This document shows, one piece after another, positions 1 through 5,699 of a stretch of 5,981 nucleotides of DNA. The stretch comes from an uncultured Bacteroidales bacterium (GTDB lineage: Bacteria; Bacteroidota; Bacteroidia; Bacteroidales; Paludibacteraceae), in contig ONXE01000118.1 of NCBI GenBank assembly GCA_900321775.1, positions 1 through 5,981 of the forward strand. The letters run 5' to 3'. The notes under the pieces are model-generated. The model ran no database searches. It saw nothing but the letters and a program-made list of their open reading frames with translations, and was not told where the DNA came from. The translations under genes were made by a program, and so were the position numbers. Position 1 is the stretch's first letter, and each line of letters starts with the position of its first letter.

Positions 1-1
1 G

Positions 2-1150
2 ATAGAATACAAGGGCAATGAAGAGCCTCCTGTTCTCTGCCTCAACGCAGATGTAAAGGTGGGTTCACCGCTCAAAGTCTATCTCACTCACTCGTGGTTT
101 TTTCTGGACGAGAATCGCTATGTGGGCAACCCTGCCAACAATATCCAGCGCCGAGGTATAGTGAAAGATGCGACGGTAGAAATGCAGGTGAACAATGGCG
201 AATGGAAGCCCCTCAGTTTGGTTGAGGTAAGCGACACGGTCCTATATGGCACCAAGGTTGAAGGAATGAGTTATTATACAAGCACGTATGCCTTTCAGGC
301 GGGAGACAAAGTAACTATCCGCGCTTCTCATCCCGACTACAAGACCATCACCGCCACGGAAACCGTCCCCTCCACACCTGTTGTTAGTGTCACGCTGAAC
401 GAGCCCCGCGAAAAAGTGCTCTCATTTACCCTCTCGCTGGATCCGCTGCCAAACGATAAAGACCAACTGATTTTCTTCAGCATCATGGCTTTCGGCTATA
501 TCAATGATACAACAGACAACTACGTGATTCGTGACTACAACACCGACGCCTATGTCTATGACACAGTGGTGCGTAGGTATCCTATCGCCTGTCAGTTCCT
601 CTACAGCGAAGATTTTATGTTCTCCGAGTACGACCTGCCGCAAACCAGACATAACTACTACGCCCAAAACGGTCCTCTTTACACCAGCGCCGACCATTTC
701 GCGGACGGAGGGCAAGTTACGCTCCTTCTTGATTTGGACAAATATAAAGGCAACGGAGGTGAGGTCGTCGTTGACACACTCGGCAGAGATACCATTGTCG
801 GCTCGGACTTCATGCTCACTCATTCGTCCTGCGTATTTGACACTGTGATTGTGAATGTGCGCCTGGTTAACGAGTCTTTCTACATGTACCGCACTACTCT
901 TTTGGGCAAAAGTTCCCGCAGAACAGCGCCTGAAATCTCTTTCTACGCAGAGGAAGGAGGTTCTACGGATATCGGAGACATCTTCGAAGAACTCGGTGAA
1001 ATCTTCGACGAGCTTGGCAATCAGGAAGGTACGCAGGCCTTCACCAATGTGGAAAACGGATTCGGGCACCTCAGTTTCATCACCCAAAAACAACAGATTA
1101 TACCTATTCATTACGAGGTGGAAGACACCCGTAAAGAGTATTACTATTAA
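2..1150 (+). CDS. DUF4249 family protein, probable surface lipoprotein (5' end outside window)
   Basis: The reading frame is open from the first complete codon at position 2 to TAA at 1148-1150 and gives 382 visible residues. The GTG at 59 is not taken as the start, because the residues before it (IEYKGNEEPPVLCLNADVKV) read like the start of a mature DUF4249 domain, in which a short acidic segment precedes a strand of the type 'LVLNA'. The missing 5' part should encode the signal peptide and lipobox Cys. Visible family traits are an N-terminal beta-rich segment (PLKVYLTHSWFF), a middle of alternating short strands, and a C-terminal 'FTNVENGFGHLSF' close to the usual 'NIENGLGIFG'. In the Bacteroidota such genes commonly follow a TonB-dependent receptor gene; that neighbour would lie off the left edge. 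The molecular function is unknown. A seven-residue tandem repeat (GDIFEEL/GEIFDEL) lies near the C-terminus. The family call is from memory of its motifs. Confidence 0.8.
   Translation: MEYKGNEEPPVLCLNADVKVGSPLKVYLTHSWFFLDENRYVGNPANNIQRRGIVKDATVEMQVNNGEWKPLSLVEVSDTVLYGTKVEGMSYYTSTYAFQAGDKVTIRASHPDYKTITATETVPSTPVVSVTLNEPREKVLSFTLSLDPLPNDKDQLIFFSIMAFGYINDTTDNYVIRDYNTDAYVYDTVVRRYPIACQFLYSEDFMFSEYDLPQTRHNYYAQNGPLYTSADHFADGGQVTLLLDLDKYKGNGGEVVVDTLGRDTIVGSDFMLTHSSCVFDTVIVNVRLVNESFYMYRTTLLGKSSRRTAPEISFYAEEGGSTDIGDIFEELGEIFDELGNQEGTQAFTNVENGFGHLSFITQKQQIIPIHYEVEDTRKEYYY
974..1015 (+). repeat. in-frame 21-bp tandem duplication in the DUF4249 gene
   Basis: Two adjacent 21-bp units, 974-994 and 995-1015, encode GDIFEEL and GEIFDEL. 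They differ at five bases, all at third codon positions, two of which swap Asp and Glu. The next residue is again Gly. The segment is acidic and probably helical, and it sits just before the conserved C-terminal strand region. It looks like an old slippage duplication kept under protein-level constraint. Confidence 0.6.
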
Positions 1151-1155
1151 CTGAT

Positions 1156-1593
1156 ATGATACAACGTATTCAAACTCTTTATCTCCTGCTGGCGGCAGTT
1201 TGCGCCGTATTGACCTTGTTTGTAACGCCCGTGCTGATTGACATGCCGGAAGAACTGAGTCTGCGCAGCATCTATGCGCTGGACATGTCCGTTTGGGGGC
1301 TGTATGTGATTAGCATTGCCATTGCCGTGCTGGCGATAGTGGACATTTTTCTGTTCAAGAAACGCATCCTGCAGGCACGCCTGAACATCTTCACCGTAGT
1401 GGCTTGTTTGGGCTATTACGCGCTGCTGGCAATGTACGTGTGGTTTGCCGTACAGCGTTTCGGCGCAGACTGGTATATCAACTGGTCCGCCGGACTTCCT
1501 CTGGCCGCGATGATTCTCGTGCTGATGGCCACACGCGCCATCCTGAAAGATGAGGCAGCAGTGCGTGCGGCATGGTCCGGTCGGTTGAGATAA
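1156..1593 (+). CDS. DUF4293 family small integral membrane protein
   Basis: The protein has 145 residues and four predicted membrane helices, at about 7-27, 46-68, 77-98 and 111-130. It starts with MIQRIQTLYLLLAA and ends with a short charged tail (KDEAAVRAAWSGRLR); both ends are typical of DUF4293, a Bacteroidota family of about this length with unknown function. The ATG lies 5 nt after the DUF4249 stop, with no clear Shine-Dalgarno sequence, as is usual in this phylum. The stop codon is only 2 nt before the rlmN start, which suggests translational coupling and one transcript. Positive residues between helices 2 and 3 (KKR) and in the tail suggest that both ends lie in the cytoplasm. No catalytic motif is visible. 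The family assignment is fairly sure; the role is unknown. Confidence 0.82.
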   Translation: MIQRIQTLYLLLAAVCAVLTLFVTPVLIDMPEELSLRSIYALDMSVWGLYVISIAIAVLAIVDIFLFKKRILQARLNIFTVVACLGYYALLAMYVWFAVQRFGADWYINWSAGLPLAAMILVLMATRAILKDEAAVRAAWSGRLR

Positions 1594-1595
1594 CC

Positions 1596-2681
1596 ATGGA
1601 AGTACTGTTAGGCAAAACATTACAGGAACTGCAGGACGTAGCGTTGGCTGTAGGACTGAAACGTTTCGCGGGAAAGCAACTCGCGGAGTGGATTTACGTA
1701 CGCCGCGCCACCTCTTTTGATGAGATGACCAACATCTCGCTGGCAGGCAGAAAAGCCCTGAGCGAGCAATATACGATTGGCCGACACAAGCCTGTTGCGC
1801 AAGCCGAGAGTCAGGACGGAACGAAGAAATATCTGTTTGTGGCCGAGACTCCCAAGGGCAAGCAGTTTGTGGAGTGCGTGTATATCCCCGCCGATGATGA
1901 CCGCGCCACGCTGTGTGTATCCACGCAGGCCGGATGCCGCATGGGCTGTAAGTTCTGCATGACCGGCGCGCAGGGTTTTCACGGGCATCTCAGTGCCGCG
2001 GATATCCTCAACCAAATTTTCTCCGTACCCGAGTCGGCCTTGCTAACCAATCTGGTGTATATGGGAGAAGGCGAGCCGATGGACAATATCGGTCCGGTAC
2101 TGAGGTCTCTGGAGGTGATGACCGCGGACTACGGTTGCGGGTGGTCGCCTCACCGCATTACCGTCTCAACAGTAGGCGCAGGCGAAGGGCTGGACCGTTT
2201 TCTCAAGGAGAGCGAGTGTAACCTGGCCATCTCGCTACACAACGCTTTTCCGGAAGAAAGGGCGACGATCATGCCTGCAGAGCGACTCCGTTCCATTCGA
2301 CAAGTGCTAAATTGGGTCGGACAACAGGATTTCCGCCACCAGCGACGCTTGTCCTTTGAGTATATCGTTTGGCACGGGAAAAACGACACCATGCGTCATG
2401 CGCAGGAGTTGAGGCGTCTGGTGGCACCTTTCTCGCCGCAGTGTCGCGTCAACCTGATTCGCTTCCACGCCGCCCCCGAGGGACAACGCCCGTATGGTCA
2501 GACGTCGCCGGAGACTCTCCGGTTCCCGGCCACGGATGAGCGGCAGATGCAATGGTTGTGCGACTACCTGAACGACAACGGGGTTACAACCACTATCCGA
2601 CGTTCCAGAGGCGAAGATATTCTCGCCGCGTGCGGAATGTTGGCCGGTAATCCTGCTTTGGCACAAAGTTTGCAGGAGTAG
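1596..2681 (+). CDS. rlmN: RlmN, dual-specificity 23S rRNA A2503 / tRNA A37 C2-methyltransferase
   Basis: RlmN is a radical-SAM enzyme of 361 residues that methylates C2 of adenine 2503 in 23S rRNA and, in characterised homologues, A37 of some tRNAs. The iron-sulfur motif CxxxCxxC is CRMGCKFC (Cys114, 118, 121). The resolving Cys is Cys107 in TLCVSTQ, and the methyl-carrying Cys is Cys346 in GEDILAACGML, so both cysteines of the ping-pong mechanism are present. Other family segments are MGEGEPMDN, RITVSTVGAGEGL, LAISLHNAFPEER and RRLSFEYIVWHGKND. The loop after RVNLIRFHAAPEG seems several residues longer than usual. An in-frame ATG at 1572 would overlap the DUF4293 gene by 22 nt. The ATG at 1596 is preferred because the family's N-terminal segment (LLGKTLQELQDVALAVGLKRFAGKQLAEWIY) begins just after it. 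No strong ribosome-binding site is visible. Confidence 0.96.
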   Translation: MEVLLGKTLQELQDVALAVGLKRFAGKQLAEWIYVRRATSFDEMTNISLAGRKALSEQYTIGRHKPVAQAESQDGTKKYLFVAETPKGKQFVECVYIPADDDRATLCVSTQAGCRMGCKFCMTGAQGFHGHLSAADILNQIFSVPESALLTNLVYMGEGEPMDNIGPVLRSLEVMTADYGCGWSPHRITVSTVGAGEGLDRFLKESECNLAISLHNAFPEERATIMPAERLRSIRQVLNWVGQQDFRHQRRLSFEYIVWHGKNDTMRHAQELRRLVAPFSPQCRVNLIRFHAAPEGQRPYGQTSPETLRFPATDERQMQWLCDYLNDNGVTTTIRRSRGEDILAACGMLAGNPALAQSLQE

Positions 2682-2722
2682 TTTGCCTGGATCGACTTGT
2701 AAGACCAGATGCACTGGAAGAA

Positions 2723-4033
2723 ATGAAACATCACATCCTATCTATATTCCTTCTTGCCGCGATGCTTCTGCCCGCAGAGGTGTACGCGAAGAAAGCAGTT
2801 GTGCCCGACTCTCTCAAAGCCCCTGTTTTTCAGGTGGGTGAGGTGTCGTTCAAGATGCAACGTGTGGAAGGTGGTGCCTTTGTTATGGGTGCCACTCCGG
2901 ACCAGTATGACGAGCATACTATCAGCGACAAACCCGCGCATACGGTAGTTCTCAGTCCGTTTTATATCGCTGAGACTGAAGTAACCAACGAACTATGGCA
3001 TGCGGTGATGCCGGACCGGCGTTTTGTAGAGGATTGGTATGACCCGACGCAGCCTATTACATACGTTACCTGGGAGGACGCACAGCTGTTTGTGCACAGG
3101 TTGGACAGCCTGACGGGTATGCCCTTCCGGCTTCCCACAGAGGCGGAATGGGAGTATGCGGCGCGTGGCGGCAGCAAAAGTAAAGGTTTCCGGTTTGCGG
3201 GAAGTGATTTGTGCGACACTGTTTCCTGGAACACCGCCAACGCAGGATTCAAGAAACATCAGGTAAAAAAGAAACAGCCTAACGAACTGGGATTATATGA
3301 CATGACCGGCAATGTAAGCGAGTGGTGTCAGGACTGGTTCGGGCAATACTACTACGGCACAGAACCCAATCCGCAGGGGCCGACAGAGGGCGAGAAACGT
3401 ATAGTGCGCGGCGGCAGTTACGACAACTGCGCGGACAATATTCACCTCTCCTGCCGTCAGTATTTCCTGCCTGACGAGGCGAACAACACCATTGGACTGC
3501 GAGTAGCGTTCACGTTGCCTAACGACCCGATGATGAAGCCGTTGACGGCAGAGCCAGAGTTGACACGTTACGTCAAAGTGGAAGGCAAGCGCATTAAGTT
3601 TCTGTACGTGCCCGCCGAGCAGCCCTATTATATTGCCGAGACCAACGTCAGCCAAAGTCTTTGGACCAACGTTATGGGCAAGGGCGAACGCGGTTCGGTG
3701 GACGCTACGGGCATGAGCAAAGCGGACCGAAACCGTTTTCTGCAGAGATGTGCAAGGCAGAGCGGCGCATCGCTTGCCATTGCTACTGAGGAGCAGATCA
3801 AAGAGGCAGAGCGACTGGAGGTCATCAAGCATATTGAGCCCAAGCCGCGCAAGCCAAAGAGTTGGGAGAAAGACAACGCTTCCATTCAGAAGCACCGCAA
3901 ACGGGTGAAGAATGCGCAGGTGTTTGCCGACCTGATTGGACTCAAACTGCGCAACACCAACGATCCGGTCCTGCAGACATTAGAGAAGGGCTACGACGAA
4001 TCGCAGCCCCTCCGACTTATCATCAGACTATAA
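2723..4033 (+). CDS. exported SUMF1/FGE-domain protein with a degenerate second FGE-like half
   Basis: The 436-residue product begins with a signal peptide (MKHHILSIFLLAAMLLPAEVYA, cut probably after Ala22, no lipobox Cys), so it is probably periplasmic. Residues about 44-265 form a formylglycine-generating-enzyme-type domain: RVEGGAFVMG, SPFYIAETEVTNELW, RLPTEAEWEYAARGG, NELGLYDMTGNVSEWCQDWF, RIVRGGSYDN and IGLRVAF. The cysteine pair of true aerobic FGE, just after the GGSY motif, appears to be Asn and Ile here; Cys236 and Cys244 are offset. Sulfatase maturation is therefore unlikely, and a structural or binding role like that of other bacterial SUMF1-domain proteins is more plausible. Residues 302-318 repeat the domain start (YYIAETNVSQSLWTNVM), followed by a shortened divergent copy and a very basic stretch at 369-398. 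GGAAG at 2716-2720 is close to the ATG. The gap to rlmN is 41 nt, so it is probably in the same operon. It is related in fold to GldJ/GldK, but nothing ties it to gliding. Confidence 0.85.
   Translation: MKHHILSIFLLAAMLLPAEVYAKKAVVPDSLKAPVFQVGEVSFKMQRVEGGAFVMGATPDQYDEHTISDKPAHTVVLSPFYIAETEVTNELWHAVMPDRRFVEDWYDPTQPITYVTWEDAQLFVHRLDSLTGMPFRLPTEAEWEYAARGGSKSKGFRFAGSDLCDTVSWNTANAGFKKHQVKKKQPNELGLYDMTGNVSEWCQDWFGQYYYGTEPNPQGPTEGEKRIVRGGSYDNCADNIHLSCRQYFLPDEANNTIGLRVAFTLPNDPMMKPLTAEPELTRYVKVEGKRIKFLYVPAEQPYYIAETNVSQSLWTNVMGKGERGSVDATGMSKADRNRFLQRCARQSGASLAIATEEQIKEAERLEVIKHIEPKPRKPKSWEKDNASIQKHRKRVKNAQVFADLIGLKLRNTNDPVLQTLEKGYDESQPLRLIIRL
3626..3814 (+). other. partial, decayed second FGE-like domain within the exported protein
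   Basis: Residues 302-318 (YYIAETNVSQSLWTNVM) match residues 80-96 (FYIAETEVTNELWHAVM) at ten of the last sixteen positions. Downstream, ATEEQIKEAER (354-364) lines up weakly with PTEAEWEYAAR (138-148), and the protein ends in PLRLIIRL, similar to the usual closing strand GFRLVL. The Gly-rich loop, the GNVSEW motif and the GGSY motif are missing. Sequence shows the repeat directly; that it is an eroded domain duplication is inference. Confidence 0.6.
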
Positions 4034-4036
4034 TTT

Positions 4037-4146
4037 ACTACGTGTTGGTCACTACGTGTTAGTGACTTCGTGTTGGTTAGCCCTTCGGGCTGTTGATGAC
4101 TACGTGTTGGTAACTACGTGTTGGTTAGCCCTCCGGGCTGTTGGTA
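4037..4146 (+). repeat. left half of mini-palindrome array, GTTRRTN spacers on + strand
   Basis: Seven perfect palindromes with 3-nt loops alternate with seven 7-nt spacers. Palindromes: ACTACGT at 4037, 4051, 4099 and 4113; ACTTCGT at 4065; AGCCCTTCGGGCT at 4079; AGCCCTCCGGGCT at 4127. Spacers: GTTGGTC 4044, GTTAGTG 4058, GTTGGTT 4072, GTTGATG 4092, GTTGGTA 4106, GTTGGTT 4120, GTTGGTA 4140. Units therefore run in steps of 14 or 20 nt, which excludes coding. The first palindrome starts 3 nt after the stop codon of the upstream gene. The 7-nt members have only a 2-bp stem and are recognised by position and form. I do not recognise a named repeat family. Confidence 0.85.
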
Positions 4147-4196
4147 ACTTCTTTCCTCCGCTGCGCTCCGGACGATCGCTTCGCGTGCGTGTTAAC
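4147..4196. repeat. centre of the array, orientation switch
   Basis: This irregular stretch joins the two oppositely oriented halves. It includes an imperfect hairpin at 4172-4190: an 8-bp stem with two mismatches around a TTC loop, starting with A and ending with T like the other units. It ends in the palindromic hexamer GTTAAC at 4191-4196, which can be read as a spacer in either direction. The part at 4151-4171 (pyrimidine-rich, then CTCCGCTGCGCTCCGG) holds only a weak stem TCCG/CGGA and may be a degraded unit or two. Confidence 0.55.
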
Positions 4197-4301
4197 AGCG
4201 TAGCTCACTAACAGCCGCCGGCTCATCAACAGCGGCAATGCCGCTCATCAACATCGCGCAGCGATTATAAACACGCAGTCACTAACAGCGGCTACGCCGC
4301 T
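4197..4301 (-). repeat. right half of mini-palindrome array, spacers on - strand
   Basis: Six perfect palindromes with 3-nt loops: AGCGTAGCT 4197-4205, AGCCGCCGGCT 4213-4223, AGCGGCAATGCCGCT 4231-4245, ATCGCGCAGCGAT 4253-4265, ACGCAGT 4273-4279, AGCGGCTACGCCGCT 4287-4301. They are separated by CACTAAC, CATCAAC, CATCAAC, TATAAAC and CACTAAC. The first, second, third and fifth are exact reverse complements of the left-half spacers GTTAGTG and GTTGATG. The last palindrome ends 3 nt before the glyA stop codon. Stem sequences differ but all pair perfectly. Confidence 0.85.
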
Positions 4302-4306
4302 CTTTT
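4287..4306 (+). terminator. possible intrinsic terminator for the + strand operon
   Basis: The last array hairpin has a 6-bp GC-rich stem (AGCGGC/GCCGCT, loop TAC) and is followed on the + strand by CTTTT, the form of a short intrinsic terminator. The T-run overlaps the end of glyA on the opposite strand. In the glyA direction the same hairpin is followed by GTTAGTG with no T-run, so it would not be a classical terminator for glyA. Only four T residues are present, so strength is doubtful. Confidence 0.4.
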
Positions 4307-5585
4307 ACCAAGCAAAGAGCGGATAGTCAGCCATCATTTTATTTACTTCGGCGCGAACGGCGGCGATGTTGGCCTCTGAATCAGGGTTTTGCAACACGCG
4401 GTCAATCAGTTCTACTATCTCAGGCATCTTGTCTTCCTTGAGGCCTCGGGTGGTGATAGCGGGCGTGCCAAAACGCAGGCCGGAAGTCTGAAACGGCGAG
4501 CGGCTATCGAACGGCACCATGTTCTTGTTGGTAGTGATGTCGGCAGCGACAAGTGCTTTCTCGGCCACTTTACCGGTCAGTTCGGGATACTTGTTGCGCA
4601 GGTCAACCAGCATGCAGTGGTTGTCAGTGCCGCCGGAGATGATGTTGTATCCCTTGTCCATGAAGGCCTTGGCCATAACGGCTGCATTTTTCTGAACCTG
4701 TTGCTGATAGGTCTTGAATTCGGGTTGGAGTGCCTCGCCGAAAGCCACACATTTGGCAGCGATGACGTGCTCCAGCGGACCTCCTTGTGTTCCGGGGAAG
4801 ACGGCAGAGTCGAGCAGGGCCGACATCATCTTCACTTCGCCTTTAGGCGTGGTCTTGCCCCACGGATTGGGGAAATCTTCACCCATGAGGATAATGCCGC
4901 CACGCGGTCCACGAAGTGTTTTGTGGGTGGTGGACGTGACGATATGCGCGTATTTGACGGGGTTCTTCAGCAATCCTGCAGCAATCAGACCTGCGGGGTG
5001 CGCCATGTCCACCATGAAGATGGCGCCTATCTCGTCTGCGACTTTGCGAATGCGGGCATAGTCCCACTCGCGGCTATAGGCCGAAGCGCCTGCGATGATC
5101 AGTTTGGGACGCTCGGCGCGAGCTTTGCGCTCCAGTTCGTCGTAATCTACCAGGCCGTCAGACTCTTTTACACTGTAGTCCAGAGCGTGGAACATCAGTC
5201 CGGAGAAGTTAACCGGCGACCCATGAGAAAGGTGTCCACCGTGAGAGAGGTTTAGACCGAGGAAGGTATCACCGGCCTGAAGACAAGCCATGAACACGGC
5301 CATGTTGGCCTGTGCTCCGGAGTGTGGCTGAACGTTTACGTAGGCTGCTCCATAGAGTTGTTTGAGGCGCGTACGAGCCAGTTCTTCCACTTGGTCCACG
5401 ACCTCACATCCGCCGTAGTAACGGTGACCCGGGTAACCCTCCGCGTACTTGTTGGTCAGCACCGAGCCCATGGCTGCCAGCACTTGATCACTCACGAAAT
5501 TCTCCGATGCGATCAGCTCAATGCCACGCATCTGCCGCTCACGCTCGCGGCCAATCAAATCAAACACTTCAGTTTCTTTTTGCAT
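4305..5585 (-). CDS. glyA: serine hydroxymethyltransferase
   Basis: GlyA is a cytosolic PLP enzyme that converts serine and tetrahydrofolate to glycine and 5,10-methylene-tetrahydrofolate, the main source of one-carbon units. The 426-residue length is normal for the family. Visible motifs are ELIASENFVSDQV near the N-terminus, NKYAEGYPGHRYYGG, QPHSGAQAN, VDMAHPAGL (Asp193 and His196 contact PLP), TSTTHKTLRGPRGG (Lys222 forms the Schiff base) and TSGLRFGTPA (Arg371 binds the substrate carboxylate). All expected active-site residues are present. The frame extends upstream to an ATG at 5693, but the start at 5585 is preferred: homology begins there and the predicted promoter lies between the two. 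The gene converges on the operon to its left, with only the palindrome array between. It appears to be monocistronic within the window. Confidence 0.97.
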   Translation of the reverse strand: MQKETEVFDLIGRERERQMRGIELIASENFVSDQVLAAMGSVLTNKYAEGYPGHRYYGGCEVVDQVEELARTRLKQLYGAAYVNVQPHSGAQANMAVFMACLQAGDTFLGLNLSHGGHLSHGSPVNFSGLMFHALDYSVKESDGLVDYDELERKARAERPKLIIAGASAYSREWDYARIRKVADEIGAIFMVDMAHPAGLIAAGLLKNPVKYAHIVTSTTHKTLRGPRGGIILMGEDFPNPWGKTTPKGEVKMMSALLDSAVFPGTQGGPLEHVIAAKCVAFGEALQPEFKTYQQQVQKNAAVMAKAFMDKGYNIISGGTDNHCMLVDLRNKYPELTGKVAEKALVAADITTNKNMVPFDSRSPFQTSGLRFGTPAITTRGLKEDKMPEIVELIDRVLQNPDSEANIAAVRAEVNKMMADYPLFAW

Positions 5586-5627
5586 ACAAATTTCGGTTAC
5601 GAATGAGACAATATTTGAAATTTGGTG

Positions 5628-5659
5628 CAAAGGTACAACTATTTTTTGAATTGTGCAAG
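5628..5659 (-). promoter_or_regulatory. Bacteroidota-type promoter of glyA
   Basis: On the - strand TACCTTTG (5635-5628) matches the -7 element TANNTTTG of the Bacteroidota housekeeping sigma factor. CTTG (5659-5656) lies 20 nt upstream and matches the -33 element TTTG in three of four bases. Transcription should start near 5620-5622, leaving an AT-rich leader of about 35 nt with no Shine-Dalgarno sequence before the ATG at 5585. This excludes the upstream ATG at 5693 as the start of the protein. Confidence 0.72.
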
Positions 5660-5666
5660 CATTTAG

Positions 5667-5687
5667 GCAAAAAAAAGTGTTTTTTGC
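5667..5687. other. A/T-tract inverted repeat upstream of the glyA promoter
   Basis: GCAAAAAA (5667-5674) and TTTTTTGC (5680-5687) are inverted copies around a 5-nt centre. They sit just upstream of the -33 element of glyA. Such tracts bend DNA and could act as an upstream promoter element or an operator. There is no direct evidence for either, and the region is AT-rich in general. Confidence 0.35.
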
Positions 5688-5699
5688 AGTCAAAAGGGC

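Noticed and set aside
59..61. GTG at 59 as the start of the DUF4249 gene
   Set aside because: The frame is open to the window edge and the upstream residues fit the family, so the gene begins outside the window.
422..1111. 229-codon open frame on the - strand
   Set aside because: It is antisense to the DUF4249 gene, has no recognisable motif, and the + strand frame has clear family traits over the whole stretch.
3293..3895. 200-codon open frame on the - strand
   Set aside because: It lies opposite the SUMF1-domain gene and shows no family motif or start signal.
4037..4301. CRISPR array
   Set aside because: The repeated part is only 7 nt and variable, the units between are palindromes and not unique spacers, and no cas gene is present.
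4037..4301. Integron attC site cluster or a small transposon
   Set aside because: There is no integrase or transposase, no target-site duplication was seen, and the short regular units do not have attC core sites.
4389..5255. 288-codon open frame on the + strand opposite glyA
   Set aside because: It is the mirror of a well-conserved glyA with all active-site motifs. The translated product is His/Gly-rich without any domain, as expected of an antisense shadow.
5585..5693. Longer glyA with 36 extra N-terminal residues from the ATG at 5693
   Set aside because: The predicted promoter and transcription start lie inside this extension, and the extra residues have no counterpart in the family.
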